Shown here: in pieces, positions 33,006-41,237 of the stretch
How the letters are laid out: each line of letters opens with the position of its first letter
Numbering within the stretch: the first letter of the stretch is position 1
NCBI GenBank assembly: GCA_018052705.1
Contig: JAGPMW010000020.1
Location: 1 to 41,237, forward strand
Origin: Selenomonas sp.
Lineage (GTDB): Bacteria > Bacillota > Negativicutes > Selenomonadales > Selenomonadaceae
Length of the DNA stretch: 41,237 nucleotides
Reading direction: 5' to 3'
The notes under the pieces: model-generated
The model's database searches: none
What the model saw: only the letters and a program-made list of their open reading frames with translations
What the model was told of the DNA's origin: nothing
Program-made: the position numbers and the translations under genes

Positions 33006-34354
33006 CATGCCCGGTTCCTTTTTTCCTGATAGCAGTAGCCCAGCCACAAAATCAACAGCCAGACCGGCAGCAGCCAGACAGCCAGCTGCATATCGGGAAT
33101 CTGCGTCATAAATACCCAGACCCCAACCAGAAATGCGATACATAGATAATTTGTCAGCGGATAGAGCGGCGAACGGAACTTTATCGTCTTGCCGGTTGCC
33201 ATACAATGCTGACGGAATTTCAGATGTGTGATGGCAATGGTCATCCAGCTGATTGTCGCCGCAATCGTAGCAACCGACATCAGAATCATGAAAACCTTGC
33301 CCGGGAAAAAATAATTCAATGCTACGCAAATCAGCGTGATGCCCGAGGAAACAAAGATCCCATTAACCGGAACGCCACGCCCGGAGAGACGCCCCATGAA
33401 TTCTGGGGCCTCATCCTTCGAGGCCAGGCCATATAGCATCCGACTGTTGCTATAGATAGCCGAGTTGTAGACCGACACGGCCGCCGTCAGTACAACGAAG
33501 TTCAGAATATGGGCCGCCGCCGGCACCCCTACATACGAGAAAATCTGCACAAAGGGGCTGGCATCCATCCCGACCTTATTCCATGGCCAAAGCGCCATCA
33601 GTACTGCCATCGTACCGACATAAAAGAGCAGGATACGCCAGATGACCTGATTAATGGCCTGCGGAATCGTCTGCTCCGGATTTTCTGCCTCACCGGCCGT
33701 GATACCAATCAGCTCAATACCGCCGAAGGAGAACATAACCACCGTAATCGAAAGCGCCAGCCCCCACCAGCCATTCGGCAGAAAACCACCATTGCTCCAT
33801 ATATTGCTGAAGTTGTCAGGGAAGCTCTGCGGACTCGAAAAAATCAGGTACAAACCGAGTACGATCATCAGCACAATGGCAGATATCTTGATCAGCGCCA
33901 TCCAGAACTCAAATTCGCCATAGATGCTGACATTGATAAGATTCACTGCCGTAATAACGACGAGACACACGAGCGCCGCAATCCACTGGGGCAGATCCGG
34001 ATACCAGAACTGCATATAGATGCCAACAGCTGTCAGCTCGGCCATGGATACCAGAACATAATTAAACCAGTAATTCCAGCCCGAGAGGAACCCTGGGAAC
34101 CGCCCCCAATACTTGGTGGCATAATAACTGAACGAGCCGGACACCGGCTCATCGACAGCCATCTCCCCCAGCATGCGCATAATAAAGAAAATCACGATAC
34201 CACCGATCAGATATGCCAGCATGACGGACGGTCCCGCCAGCGCAATTGTTGAGGCTGAACCATAGAACAGTCCGGTACCGATTGCGCCGCCGAGCGCGAT
34301 CATCTGCAGATGACGGTTTTTAAGCCCGCGCTTCAGCTTTGTTGCTTCATTCAT
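33005..34354 (-). CDS. Amino acid permease, AAT group of the APC superfamily
   Basis: A 449-residue proton-driven transporter with 12 predicted helices. LKNRHLQMIALGGAIGTGLFYGSASTIALAGPSV at the N-terminus is the AAT signature with the unwound helix 1, and GEMAVDEPVSGSFSYYATKYWGRFPGFLSGWNYWFNYV follows. FGGIELIGITAGEAENPEQTIPQAINQV is the helix 6-7 block. The group includes AroP, PheP, GabP, LysP and ProY; the exact substrate cannot be read from this sequence. It has its own promoter (34387-34416) and shares a terminator with cheB. Confidence 0.92.
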   Translation of the reverse strand: MNEATKLKRGLKNRHLQMIALGGAIGTGLFYGSASTIALAGPSVMLAYLIGGIVIFFIMRMLGEMAVDEPVSGSFSYYATKYWGRFPGFLSGWNYWFNYVLVSMAELTAVGIYMQFWYPDLPQWIAALVCLVVITAVNLINVSIYGEFEFWMALIKISAIVLMIVLGLYLIFSSPQSFPDNFSNIWSNGGFLPNGWWGLALSITVVMFSFGGIELIGITAGEAENPEQTIPQAINQVIWRILLFYVGTMAVLMALWPWNKVGMDASPFVQIFSYVGVPAAAHILNFVVLTAAVSVYNSAIYSNSRMLYGLASKDEAPEFMGRLSGRGVPVNGIFVSSGITLICVALNYFFPGKVFMILMSVATIAATISWMTIAITHLKFRQHCMATGKTIKFRSPLYPLTNYLCIAFLVGVWVFMTQIPDMQLAVWLLPVWLLILWLGYCYQEKRNRA

Positions 34355-34386
34355 ACATTCATCTCCAATTCCATAAATACCTTCCC

Positions 34387-34416
34387 ATTATACCATCCCA
34401 GGCCAATACTTTACAA
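34387..34416 (-). promoter_or_regulatory. Promoter of the amino acid permease
   Basis: Minus-strand TTGTAA (34411-34416), 18 bases, TATAAT (34387-34392), starting about 30 bases before the ATG. Confidence 0.65.
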
Positions 34417-34436
34417 TATTACAGTACATATTTTAA

Positions 34437-34468
34437 AAAAGAGATTCCTGTGTATCGGAATCTCTTTT
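34437..34468 (-). terminator. Terminator of smpB
   Basis: A 12-pair stem (34437-34448 with 34457-34468), eight-base loop and a T tract (TTTTTTAAAA) on the minus strand. It ends the secG-to-smpB cluster. No tmRNA gene (ssrA) was seen beside it. Confidence 0.88.
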
Positions 34469-34471
34469 CTC

Positions 34472-34945
34472 TCAATAATGCTGTCTATCTTTGAGTGCAC
34501 GCTCAACTTCACGCTTCGCAGCCTTATCCTGCAAGTCCTGACGCTTGTCATAGTTATGCTTGCCTGAAGCCAGCGCCAATTCAAGTTTGGCCTTGCCATG
34601 CTTAAAATAGATCTTCAGCGGTACCAGCGTAAAACCCTTTTCCCGGGTCTTGCTGAACAGCTTCACAATCTCAGCCTTATGCATCAGCAGCTTACGAGGA
34701 CGCAAAGGATCGTGATTAAAGATATTGCCCTGCTCATAGGGACTGATATGCATATTCTCCACAAAGATCTCACCGTCCTTAATGACGGCGTAACTGTCCT
34801 TGAGATTAGCCCGGCCGGCCCGCAGAGATTTCACCTCAGTGCCTTGCAGTGCCAGTCCGGTCTCATAAGTTTCGTGGATGAAAAAGTCATGCCTTGCCTT
34901 GCGGTTCTCGCAGGCAATCTTCATGCCAACATTTTTCTTTCCCAA
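34472..34945 (-). CDS. smpB: tmRNA-binding protein SmpB
   Basis: Binds tmRNA and brings it to stalled ribosomes for trans-translation. 157 residues, full length. [46 protein letters not shown] is the conserved core, and the basic C-terminal tail ([28 protein letters not shown]) enters the ribosome channel. The start is a TTG with AAGGTG seven bases upstream, giving the usual MGKK opening; the ATG seven codons later has no ribosome site. It follows rnr by 48 bases, as in many Firmicutes. Confidence 0.96.
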   Translation of the reverse strand: MGKKNVGMKIACENRKARHDFFIHETYETGLALQGTEVKSLRAGRANLKDSYAVIKDGEIFVENMHISPYEQGNIFNHDPLRPRKLLMHKAEIVKLFSKTREKGFTLVPLKIYFKHGKAKLELALASGKHNYDKRQDLQDKAAKREVERALKDRQHY

Positions 34946-34993
34946 ATACCATCACCTTTTCCTTTCAGAAGGAATCTGTGAGTCATAACGCAC

Positions 34994-37825
34994 TTACTTG
35001 CTGTTGGCTGTGCCGCCTTCAGTCTTCCGGTGCGGTCGCGGACGACGGGATGGCACCGGCTTGTTTTTCTCCGGCCGGGCCACCTCATCATGTTCCTTGC
35101 GCTCATGATAGCCCGGCGGATCCGGCCATACAGCGCTGTTAAGGCCCGTTACATAGACGCGATGATAGTCTGCGTCCTTACTATTGCGGCGTTCCTCACG
35201 GTTGCGTCCGCGATCACCGCCACGGCTCCCCTGTGGCCGGCCATCACGGCCAGCCGGCCGTCCGCCTTCACGGCGGCTGCGATCATTGCGCTCATTACGG
35301 CCGCCACGCTCTCCGCGTTCTATACGCTCACTGCACCCTGATGTACCGACTGCCTGATTGGCCTGGCTGCCCTCGGCCTTGCACGGCTCGCCGCCAGTCA
35401 CAGCAGCTGAAGCTGGCATAACCGGTGCTGCTGGCAGTTTCTCACCCGAAGCACCGCGATGCTTGCGGCCACCACGATGCCGCTTTCTGGCCGGTTGTGC
35501 GGCTGCCTGTTCCGTAGTCATCGGCTCGGCAATCAGTTCCGACTCTGTCGGCTGCTTCTTCTGCGCATCCCCGCGGCGTCCACCACGGTTTCCGACATCC
35601 TTCTTATCCCGGTTATTGTCCTTTTTCCCGGACTTATTCGCACTCCGGCCGCCACGAACAGCATTCTTCATCGCCGTCGGGTCATAAGCACCATTATCTT
35701 TCAATACGAAATCCAAATTACGTTCCTCAACATTAGCACGAACCAGCAGGATCGTCACCGTGTCGCCGAGGCGGTATTTCGCCTGCGTGCGCTCGCCAAC
35801 CATCGCATACTGCTCTTCTACATACGAATAATAATCATTGACCATCGTCGACACATGGACCAGGCCTTCAACACCATTATCCAGCTCGATAAAGAGACCA
35901 AATGCAGTCACGCCGCTGATAACACCGTCGAACTCTTCACCGACAAACTGTGCCATGTACTCGATCTTCTTCATGTCGGTCGTCTCACGCTCAGCCTCAA
36001 CTGCCACACGCTCACGCTGGGATGCATGATCTGCAATTTCCGGCAGGATCAAATGCAGCTTCGCCTGACGCTCCGCAGGAATCGAGCCGGTCGCAAATGT
36101 TTCCCGCAGTAGGCGATGCACAATAAGATCCGGATAGCGGCGGATTGGCGATGTGAAGTGCGTGTAGTAACGCGCCGCCAGTCCGAAATGTCCCAGGCTC
36201 AGGTCTGAGTATCGCGCCTGCTGCATCGAGCGCAGAGCTACTGTACTGATAATACGCTCCTCAGGCCGGTCCTCTACCTTCTCGAGCACCTTCTGCACAT
36301 CCATCGGCTGGATCTGCCCCGCTTCATCCTGACGTACAAAGAGACCAAACGCCCCCAGCAGATTATTCAGACGCTCGATTTTCTCCGTCGTCGGCTGCTC
36401 ATGTACACGGTACATAAAGGGCAAATGTTTCGTATCCATATGACGGGCCACGGTCTCATTCGCCGCCAGCATACATTCCTCGATGATAGACTCCGCCAGT
36501 GATCCTTCACGCTTGATGAGTGCGACCGGGTGCCCCTTCTCATCCAGTTTCACCTTGACCTCCGGCAGATCAAAATCAATTGATCCGCGCTCATGGCGTT
36601 TAGCCTTGAGCAGGCTGCGCAGCTCGGAAAGCGTCGTCAGCATATGGTGGATATCATGGTTGTCCGACAGGAATGGCTCCTCCTTGCCGACCAGGACCTT
36701 ATTGACGATATTATACGTCAAGCGACGGTAGACATGTATAACCGTCGGCAGGATCTCATAGCTCGTGATCTCCCCAGACGATGAAATCTGCATCTCGCAG
36801 GCCATCGACAAGCGGTCAACACCAGCATTCAGGCTGCAGATCCCATTGGACAGCTCTTTTGGCAGCATCGGAATGACACGGTCCACCAGATAGACACTGG
36901 TACCGCGCTCATAGGCCTCGCGGTCCAGCGGCTGATTCTCACGGACATACCAGCTGACATCGGCGATATAAACGCCAAGGAAATACGATCCGTCCTCATT
37001 CTTGCGCGCATAAACACCATCGTCGAGATCCTTGGAGTCCTCACCATCAACCGTAACGATAGGCAGATTGCGGCGATCAGCACGGCCGCGATATTCCTCT
37101 GGCGACGGTTCCCTCTCGGTTGCATCAGCCTCAGCCTGAACATCTTCTGGGAATGATTCTTCCAGCTCATACTGGCGCATGACCGACAGTACATCAACAC
37201 CAGGATCGCCCACCTTGCCCAGAACCTCGATGACATCGCCTTCCGCATTGCGGCGGCGCTCCGGCCATTTCGTGATCTTCACAACGACCTTGCTGCCAGT
37301 CTTCGCCCCATGGAAGAATTTCTTAGGTACAAATACGTCCTGCGTCAGCTTCGTATTATCCGGCGTCACAAAGCCAAAAGTCTTACTGCTCTCGAACGTA
37401 CCAACAATCTGTTCATTGGCATGCTCCAGAATACGCAGGATTTCCCCTTCACGCGAACGTCCCGGCTCCTCCGACGGTGTCACACGGGCCACAACCCGGT
37501 CACCATGCATCGCCGAACCAATGCCCGGTCCCGGTACGAATACATCGGTCTCATCTTCAGTATCCCGGATATCCGGGATGATAAAGCCAAATCCCTTCGC
37601 CGTCATTGAAATGCGGCCAACCACCAGATGCATCCGGCTCGGTACACCATAGAGATCACTGCGGTTCTTGATGATGGCGCCTTCCTGCTCCAGTTCCTCG
37701 ATTGCCGTATTGAACTCAATCAGTTCTTCCTCAGTTAATCCCATTTCTTCAGCCAGATCTTCTGCCAGCAGCGGTTTATAGGCTTCCGTGCGCATATACG
37801 CAATAATTCGTTCTTTCAAATCCAT
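34994..37825 (-). CDS. rnr: Ribonuclease R with a long Arg/Gly-rich tail
   Basis: A 3'-5' exoribonuclease that degrades structured RNA and works with SmpB-tmRNA in clearing damaged messages. N-terminal helix-turn-helix (1-60), cold-shock domains (VVGRISMTAKGFGFIIPD, then GTFESSKTFGFVTPD), the RNB catalytic domain from about residue 245 (GRADRRNLPIVTVDGEDSKDLDDGVYA with the metal-binding aspartates) and an S1 domain (EEFDGVISGVTAFGLFIELDNGVEGLVHVSTM). Residues 721-943 are a low-complexity tail, far longer than the basic tail usual for RNase R, with RGG-like runs and a more ordered island (HRVYVTGLNSAVWPDPPGY) near the end. Overlap-tight with the thioesterase (8-base gap) upstream and smpB downstream. 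Confidence 0.95.
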   Translation of the reverse strand: MDLKERIIAYMRTEAYKPLLAEDLAEEMGLTEEELIEFNTAIEELEQEGAIIKNRSDLYGVPSRMHLVVGRISMTAKGFGFIIPDIRDTEDETDVFVPGPGIGSAMHGDRVVARVTPSEEPGRSREGEILRILEHANEQIVGTFESSKTFGFVTPDNTKLTQDVFVPKKFFHGAKTGSKVVVKITKWPERRRNAEGDVIEVLGKVGDPGVDVLSVMRQYELEESFPEDVQAEADATEREPSPEEYRGRADRRNLPIVTVDGEDSKDLDDGVYARKNEDGSYFLGVYIADVSWYVRENQPLDREAYERGTSVYLVDRVIPMLPKELSNGICSLNAGVDRLSMACEMQISSSGEITSYEILPTVIHVYRRLTYNIVNKVLVGKEEPFLSDNHDIHHMLTTLSELRSLLKAKRHERGSIDFDLPEVKVKLDEKGHPVALIKREGSLAESIIEECMLAANETVARHMDTKHLPFMYRVHEQPTTEKIERLNNLLGAFGLFVRQDEAGQIQPMDVQKVLEKVEDRPEERIISTVALRSMQQARYSDLSLGHFGLAARYYTHFTSPIRRYPDLIVHRLLRETFATGSIPAERQAKLHLILPEIADHASQRERVAVEAERETTDMKKIEYMAQFVGEEFDGVISGVTAFGLFIELDNGVEGLVHVSTMVNDYYSYVEEQYAMVGERTQAKYRLGDTVTILLVRANVEERNLDFVLKDNGAYDPTAMKNAVRGGRSANKSGKKDNNRDKKDVGNRGGRRGDAQKKQPTESELIAEPMTTEQAAAQPARKRHRGGRKHRGASGEKLPAAPVMPASAAVTGGEPCKAEGSQANQAVGTSGCSERIERGERGGRNERNDRSRREGGRPAGRDGRPQGSRGGDRGRNREERRNSKDADYHRVYVTGLNSAVWPDPPGYHERKEHDEVARPEKNKPVPSRRPRPHRKTEGGTANSK

Positions 37826-37833
37826 ATCTTTCT

Positions 37834-38241
37834 TTACTCCACTACGGCCATGCGGGCCGTTCCTTCTGCCGTTATCGTACCATCTGCCAGGGCAATGGTC
37901 GCCTTCATATCTACGATGTTCCGCCGACGGGATTCGATCCAGCCCGTGATGGTCAGCTGCTCCCCCACCGGGGTCGGCTGACGATAGCGTACATTGAGCC
38001 GCGCCGTCACAGCATGCTCTCCGTTCTTATAGAGATAGCCCCCCATGGCCTCATCCAGCATCGTCGTAATAATGCCGCCATGTACCACACCAGTATAGCT
38101 CTGGTATTCCCGTGGAACTACCTTCGTCGTCGTGAAGCATCCATCCCGCTCGCAGAACTCCAAATGAAGTCCGATTGGGTTTGCTTCACCGCAGGCAAAG
38201 CAGTAATCTTCCTGCTCTGCCACACTACGATCTTCTGTCAT
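37834..38241 (-). CDS. Hotdog-fold thioesterase (PaaI/4HBT family)
   Basis: Hydrolyses acyl-CoA thioesters; the substrate is unknown. CFACGEANPIGLHLEF at the N-terminus is a motif of one PaaI-like group, with a CxxC that may bind metal. The catalytic block is SYTGVVHGGIITTMLDEAMGGYL, followed by VTARLNVRYRQPTPVGEQLTITGWI. The ATG at 38241 (135 aa) has AGAGGAAAG upstream. The frame is open to 38310 but would overlap the region after the esterase stop without support. It is inserted in the usual secG-est-rnr-smpB order. Confidence 0.88.
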   Translation of the reverse strand: MTEDRSVAEQEDYCFACGEANPIGLHLEFCERDGCFTTTKVVPREYQSYTGVVHGGIITTMLDEAMGGYLYKNGEHAVTARLNVRYRQPTPVGEQLTITGWIESRRRNIVDMKATIALADGTITAEGTARMAVVE

Positions 38242-38293
38242 ATTTCTTTCCTCTCCAGACCAGCCCATTCCCGCCTCTGGACCAGATCGCATT

Positions 38294-39058
38294 TTAATTC
38301 CCCTGCGCATCCAATCCGGCAGGACTTAACAGAAAGACCGCTGCCTGCTCAAATACCTTTTCCCGATCCGCTGCCAGCGGCAGCAGATGTCCCGAATGTT
38401 CCAGCCAGAAAATCGATCGTACCCGGCTGCTGACATGGCGGTAAATATAGTCCGCACTCTTCGGATCAGCCGTATGGTCGTCCCGGCTGTGCATCACCAG
38501 CAGCGGTGCGGTCACCTGCGAAATGCATCCTTTTGTTGCCTCGATAACATCCACCAGTTCATGTATTCCCAGCAGCGGCATCTTCCGATAGGTCTTGTTC
38601 GCAGCAGGAGGCACCCCCACCAACCGGCGCCGTGCTTTCGGGACAAACTGGTCTGCACAGACCTCTCTCGGCGGCAGAAATCGCAATCCCCGCTCCTCAG
38701 CCACGAATACAGGTGCCGCCAGAGTCACAACCCCCGCAACTGCGCACTCGGTCGACAATAACAAGGCAAACAGACCGCCCATCGAATGGCCAACTACTGA
38801 AATCTCATCGCAGGAGCCGGCCAACACCGCATAACCATCCCGAACCGAGTCCATCCAATCCTCGGAGCTCATACGGCTCATATCTTCAACCGTCGTACCA
38901 TGTCCCGCCAGCCGGACTCCCAACACCGTAAATCCCCGTTCATGCAGGTAATGTCCCATCAGCAGCAATTCTGCCGGCAGACCGGTAAACCCATGAACCA
39001 GCAGAACCCCACGCTTGCCACCTGGCATAAAAAACGTTTCTGCCCCAGGCAAGATCAT
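38294..39058 (-). CDS. Alpha/beta-hydrolase, carboxylesterase Est30 type
   Basis: 254 residues. VLLVHGFTGLPAE (19-31) forms the oxyanion loop. The nucleophile Ser92 is in VVGHSMGGLFALLL, the acid is in MHSRDDHTADP (Asp193/194), and the catalytic His is in LEHSGHLLPL (His234 by position). The family acts on short-chain esters and is often found between secG and rnr in Firmicutes, as here, though its physiological role is unclear. The ATG has GGGGGTGA upstream. Separated from secG by a terminator that probably allows partial read-through. Confidence 0.9.
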   Translation of the reverse strand: MILPGAETFFMPGGKRGVLLVHGFTGLPAELLLMGHYLHERGFTVLGVRLAGHGTTVEDMSRMSSEDWMDSVRDGYAVLAGSCDEISVVGHSMGGLFALLLSTECAVAGVVTLAAPVFVAEERGLRFLPPREVCADQFVPKARRRLVGVPPAANKTYRKMPLLGIHELVDVIEATKGCISQVTAPLLVMHSRDDHTADPKSADYIYRHVSSRVRSIFWLEHSGHLLPLAADREKVFEQAAVFLLSPAGLDAQGN

Positions 39059-39072
39059 CCGCTCACCCCCTT

Positions 39073-39114
39073 AAAGAAAAACGTCCCTGCTCTGATGCTG
39101 CAGAACAGGAACGT
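39073..39114 (-). terminator. Terminator or attenuator between secG and the esterase
   Basis: A 14-pair stem (39081-39094 with 39101-39114, a few G-U pairs), six-base loop and TTTTTCTTT on the minus strand. Since no separate promoter was found for the esterase, some read-through is likely. Confidence 0.8.
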
Positions 39115-39126
39115 CTTATTCCGGTA

Positions 39127-39357
39127 TTAATTGGTCATCCGGGCAATCACGATCGTGATAACCGCGAACAAGATTGCAAAAACTACCGTCACACGTGCCA
39201 GCAACGCATCCATACCACGAGCCTTGCTCGAGAATACAGTATCAGCACCGCCACCAAGGCCACCCATGCCATCAGATTTTGCTTCCTGCCCCAGGACCGA
39301 TGCGATAAGGACAATTGCTACCAATGCATCCAATATCATCAAAACGGTAAGCAACAT
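39127..39357 (-). CDS. secG: Protein translocase subunit SecG
   Basis: A 76-residue membrane protein of the SecYEG channel that aids preprotein export. Two helices (LLTVLMILDALVAIVLIASVLGQ and LLARVTVVFAILFAVITIVIA) flank a cytoplasmic loop with the glycine-rich GMGGLGGGADTVFSSKARG, the family mark. First gene of the secG-est-thioesterase-rnr-smpB cluster. Confidence 0.93.
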   Translation of the reverse strand: MLLTVLMILDALVAIVLIASVLGQEAKSDGMGGLGGGADTVFSSKARGMDALLARVTVVFAILFAVITIVIARMTN

Positions 39358-39394
39358 TTATTGTAAGCCTCCCCTTAATTACAGTTTCCTCCTT

Positions 39395-39424
39395 ATTCTA
39401 CCATACAACCCGGCAAAACTGCAA
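39395..39424 (-). promoter_or_regulatory. Promoter of secG
   Basis: Minus-strand TTGCAG (39419-39424), 18 bases, TAGAAT (39395-39400), with a ribosome site GGGGAGG before the start further on. Confidence 0.55.
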
Positions 39425-39504
39425 GAAAACTTGTGGAAAACTTATAGAGCACAATTCAAGACTCTCTGCTGCAACAATTTATGAAAGAATTGAAAAGTTT
39501 CTAC

Positions 39505-39547
39505 ATAAAAATAGCAGCTGCACGATTCCGTGCAGCTGCTATTTTTA
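39505..39547 (-). terminator. Terminator of pyk
   Basis: A very strong hairpin: AAAATAGCAGCTGCACG (39507-39523) pairs with its complement (39528-39544) around a four-base loop, followed by TTTTATG on the minus strand. Confidence 0.93.
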
Positions 39548-39561
39548 TGTATTCAGTTCAA

Positions 39562-40980
39562 TCAGATCGTGTAGACACGGATGGAGTTCGTGTTACGCGT
39601 ACCTGTACCAGTCTTGATACCAGACGTGATGATCGTGAGGTCGCCACGCTTTGCATAGCCTTCTTTGACCGTTGCAGCCGTAGCATTGCTCGTCATCTCG
39701 TCAACATCGTTCCACTGCTCGCCCAGAACCGGGTATACACCCCAGCGCAGGTTCAGCTGGCGGACAACTTTCTCGCTCGACGTATAAGCAATGATTGCTG
39801 CCTTCGGACGATATTTGGAAACAACTTTCGTCGTATAACCGCTTTCAGTCGGCGTAATGATCGTCCCTGCATCAAGCTCATAAGCCATCTGGACCGTAGC
39901 ATGAGCGACAGCACGCGTACGGGACTCAAGATGCTCAAAACCACGCTCTACAAAGAGGTCTTTGTACTCCAGCGCGGACTCGATGCGCTGTGCAATGCAG
40001 TTCATCGTCGATACTGCCTCAACCGGGTAGTCACCATTGGCCGTCTCGCCGGACAGCATGATGGCGTCCGTGCCATCGAGGATAGCATTTCCGACATCGG
40101 AAACCTCAGCACGGGTCGGACGCGGATTATTCGTCATGGACTCGAGCATCTGCGTAGCAACGATAACCGGCTTACCAGCCTTGTTGCACTTGCGAATAAT
40201 ATCCTTCTGAATCAGTGGTACATCCTCAGCCGGAACCTCAACACCAAGATCGCCGCGAGCAACCATGATGCCATCCGATACAGCCAGAATTGCATCGAAA
40301 TTCTTGACACCCTCAAGATTCTCGATCTTCGGAATGATCTCCATACGGCCGCCGTTGTCCTCGATGAGTTTACGGATAGCCAGTACGTCTTCCGGACGCT
40401 GGATGAAGGAAGCCGCTACGAAATCCATATCCTGCTTGCAGCCGAAGATGATATCCTTGGCATCCTGCTCAGAAATGGGGGGCAGACCCAGAGATACGCC
40501 CGGAGCAGCTACACGTTTGCGCGTGCTCATCTTGCCGCTATTCTGAATCGTCGTAACGATATCTTTACCTTTGATCTCGTCAACGGTCAGTGCTACAAGG
40601 CCATCGGACAGCAGCAGCGTATCGCCCGGCTTTACTTCTGTATAGAGATTTTTGTGGTTGATGGATACATGCGTCTCATCGCCCGGCTCATCGCTGAAGG
40701 TCAACGTGAACTTGTTACCCTTCTCAAGCATGACTTTTCCATCTTTGAAATCCCCCAGACGCATTTCTGGACCTTTCGTGTCCAGAACCAGCGAAACAAC
40801 CTTGCCAGCCTTTTTAGCTGCTTCACGTACCATATTGATACGGCCAAGGTGCTCTTCATGATCACCATGAGAGAAATTGAAACGAGCCAGATTCATGCCA
40901 TTCTCGATCAGTGCGTCAACAACGCCCGGTTTCTCTGTGGATGGTCCCTGCGTGCAGATGATTTTCGTCTTCTTTAACAT
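39562..40980 (-). CDS. pyk: Pyruvate kinase
   Basis: Converts phosphoenolpyruvate and ADP to pyruvate and ATP, the last step of glycolysis. 472 residues from the ATG at 40980; a GTG at 40995 is possible. KKTKIICTQGPSTEKPGVVDALIENGMNLARFNFSHGDHEEH opens the barrel. LVLDTKGPEMR, then IIPKIENLEGVKNFDAILAVSDGIMVARGDLGVEV is the signature with the catalytic Lys, and MLESMTNNPRPTRAEVSDVGNAILDGTDAIMLSGETANGDYPVEAV completes the site. The C-terminal allosteric domain ends GTRNTNSIRVYTI. It lacks the extra phosphohistidine domain of Bacillus enzymes. A single-gene unit with a structured leader, separate from pfkA. Confidence 0.96.
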   Translation of the reverse strand: MLKKTKIICTQGPSTEKPGVVDALIENGMNLARFNFSHGDHEEHLGRINMVREAAKKAGKVVSLVLDTKGPEMRLGDFKDGKVMLEKGNKFTLTFSDEPGDETHVSINHKNLYTEVKPGDTLLLSDGLVALTVDEIKGKDIVTTIQNSGKMSTRKRVAAPGVSLGLPPISEQDAKDIIFGCKQDMDFVAASFIQRPEDVLAIRKLIEDNGGRMEIIPKIENLEGVKNFDAILAVSDGIMVARGDLGVEVPAEDVPLIQKDIIRKCNKAGKPVIVATQMLESMTNNPRPTRAEVSDVGNAILDGTDAIMLSGETANGDYPVEAVSTMNCIAQRIESALEYKDLFVERGFEHLESRTRAVAHATVQMAYELDAGTIITPTESGYTTKVVSKYRPKAAIIAYTSSEKVVRQLNLRWGVYPVLGEQWNDVDEMTSNATAATVKEGYAKRGDLTIITSGIKTGTGTRNTNSIRVYTI

Positions 40981-41024
40981 GTTGTAAATCCCCACCTATT
41001 CTTTTTACTACATATTATCTATTA

Positions 41025-41099
41025 GACGGGCACCCCGGTCTCCCGGTGTCGCTGTGGCACCCTGTCTACGGCCTGTTTTATAGGGGCTTCATATCCCCT
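41025..41099 (-). other. Structured 5' leader of pyk
   Basis: The untranslated region of about 120 bases before pyk folds into two stems on the minus strand: AGGGG/CCCCT (41095-41099 with 41082-41086) and a larger hairpin (41025-41066) with GAC-A-GGG/CCCGTC at its base and an inner CCGG-GAGA-CCGG tip. A CTGTC near the 5' end could pair instead with GACAG inside the second stem, which would make the folds exclusive. There is no T tract, so any control would not be by a plain terminator. I do not recognise a known riboswitch class. Confidence 0.45.
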
Positions 41100-41109
41100 G
41101 ACAGTCTCT

Positions 41110-41142
41110 ATTCTACACGTTTTACCCCTATAAGTAAAACGT
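41110..41142 (-). promoter_or_regulatory. Promoter of pyk with an operator-like inverted repeat
   Basis: Minus-strand TTTACT (41133-41138), 17 bases, TAGAAT (41110-41115). A perfect 9-bp inverted repeat, ACGTTTTAC-N8-GTAAAACGT (41117-41142), covers the -35 box and spacer, a place where a bound protein would block polymerase. The 95 bases from 41143 to the window end are AT-rich with no gene. Confidence 0.6.
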
Positions 41143-41237
41143 TTTCCGGCAAATTTTACCAAAATAAAAATTTTCAGAACTGCCATTCATTACTTCAGAT
41201 TTTTTGGTTTTATTGCCTGTTTTTCACCCATATTTTT

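Noticed and set aside
39481..40977. A 498-codon open frame on the plus strand opposite pyk
   Set aside because: It mirrors pyk codon structure, has no family motifs and crosses the pyk terminator hairpin. Pyruvate kinase on the other strand is unmistakable.
41050..41070. T-box-like word AGGGTGCCACAGCG in the pyk leader
   Set aside because: It differs from AGGGTGGNACCGCG at the bases that pair with the tRNA end, and no terminator follows.
1..41237. CRISPR arrays, insertion sequences, prophage or integrase genes
   Set aside because: No repeat-spacer pattern, transposase, integrase or terminal inverted repeats were seen in the reading of either strand.

Overview
The window is one contiguous stretch of low-GC to mid-GC Firmicutes-type chromosome. 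I infer a Negativicutes relative (Selenomonas/Mitsuokella-like), with moderate confidence. The basis is the secG-esterase-rnr-smpB order, strong TTGACA/TATAAT promoters, frequent TTG/GTG starts with AGGAGG ribosome sites, a sigma-54/LevR-controlled mannose-family PTS, a signal-transducing CheB, and envelope-type secreted proteins. Nearly all genes read leftward (minus strand); only lysA and cheB read rightward. No insertion sequence, prophage or CRISPR array was seen.

Layout, left to right. At 1-180 two tandem consensus promoters fire out of the left edge, as upstream of an rRNA or tRNA operon. Then come ndh (type II NADH dehydrogenase), rpoN, a eukaryotic-type hexokinase and an ABC-F ATPase, probably read in the order ABC-F, hexokinase, rpoN. 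A second block reads DUF1232 protein, topB, DEFD-box helicase, CNNM/CorC protein. lysA is alone on the plus strand with a perfect promoter. Two paralogous membrane diguanylate cyclases follow; the upstream one is broken by one extra base in a run of nine T (coding strand). pfkA, the four-gene mannose-family PTS operon and its LevR-type activator form the sugar-uptake region. Next are a small secreted protein, a gpx-glutaredoxin-thioredoxin reductase operon, a copA-csoR copper operon, an HD-GYP response regulator, tRNA-Thr(CGU), a secreted hypothetical, cheB, an amino acid permease, smpB, rnr, a hotdog thioesterase, an esterase, secG and pyk with a structured leader.

How the genes fit together. 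Sugar uptake and glycolysis dominate: PTS entry, hexokinase for unphosphorylated hexose, PfkA and pyruvate kinase. A complete sigma-54 circuit lies in one window: rpoN, a LevR activator with GAFTGA loop and PTS regulation domains, phased TGATAC repeats as likely activator sites, and a perfect -24/-12 promoter before the PTS operon. A c-di-GMP theme is also present (two GGDEF makers, one HD-GYP degrader).

The points most worth a second look are the homopolymer frameshift in the diguanylate cyclase, an in-frame internal ribosome site that could release a free CopZ chaperone from the 3' end of copA, two receiver domains (CheB and HD-GYP) that both lack the phospho-accepting aspartate, and the pyk leader with an operator-like inverted repeat.
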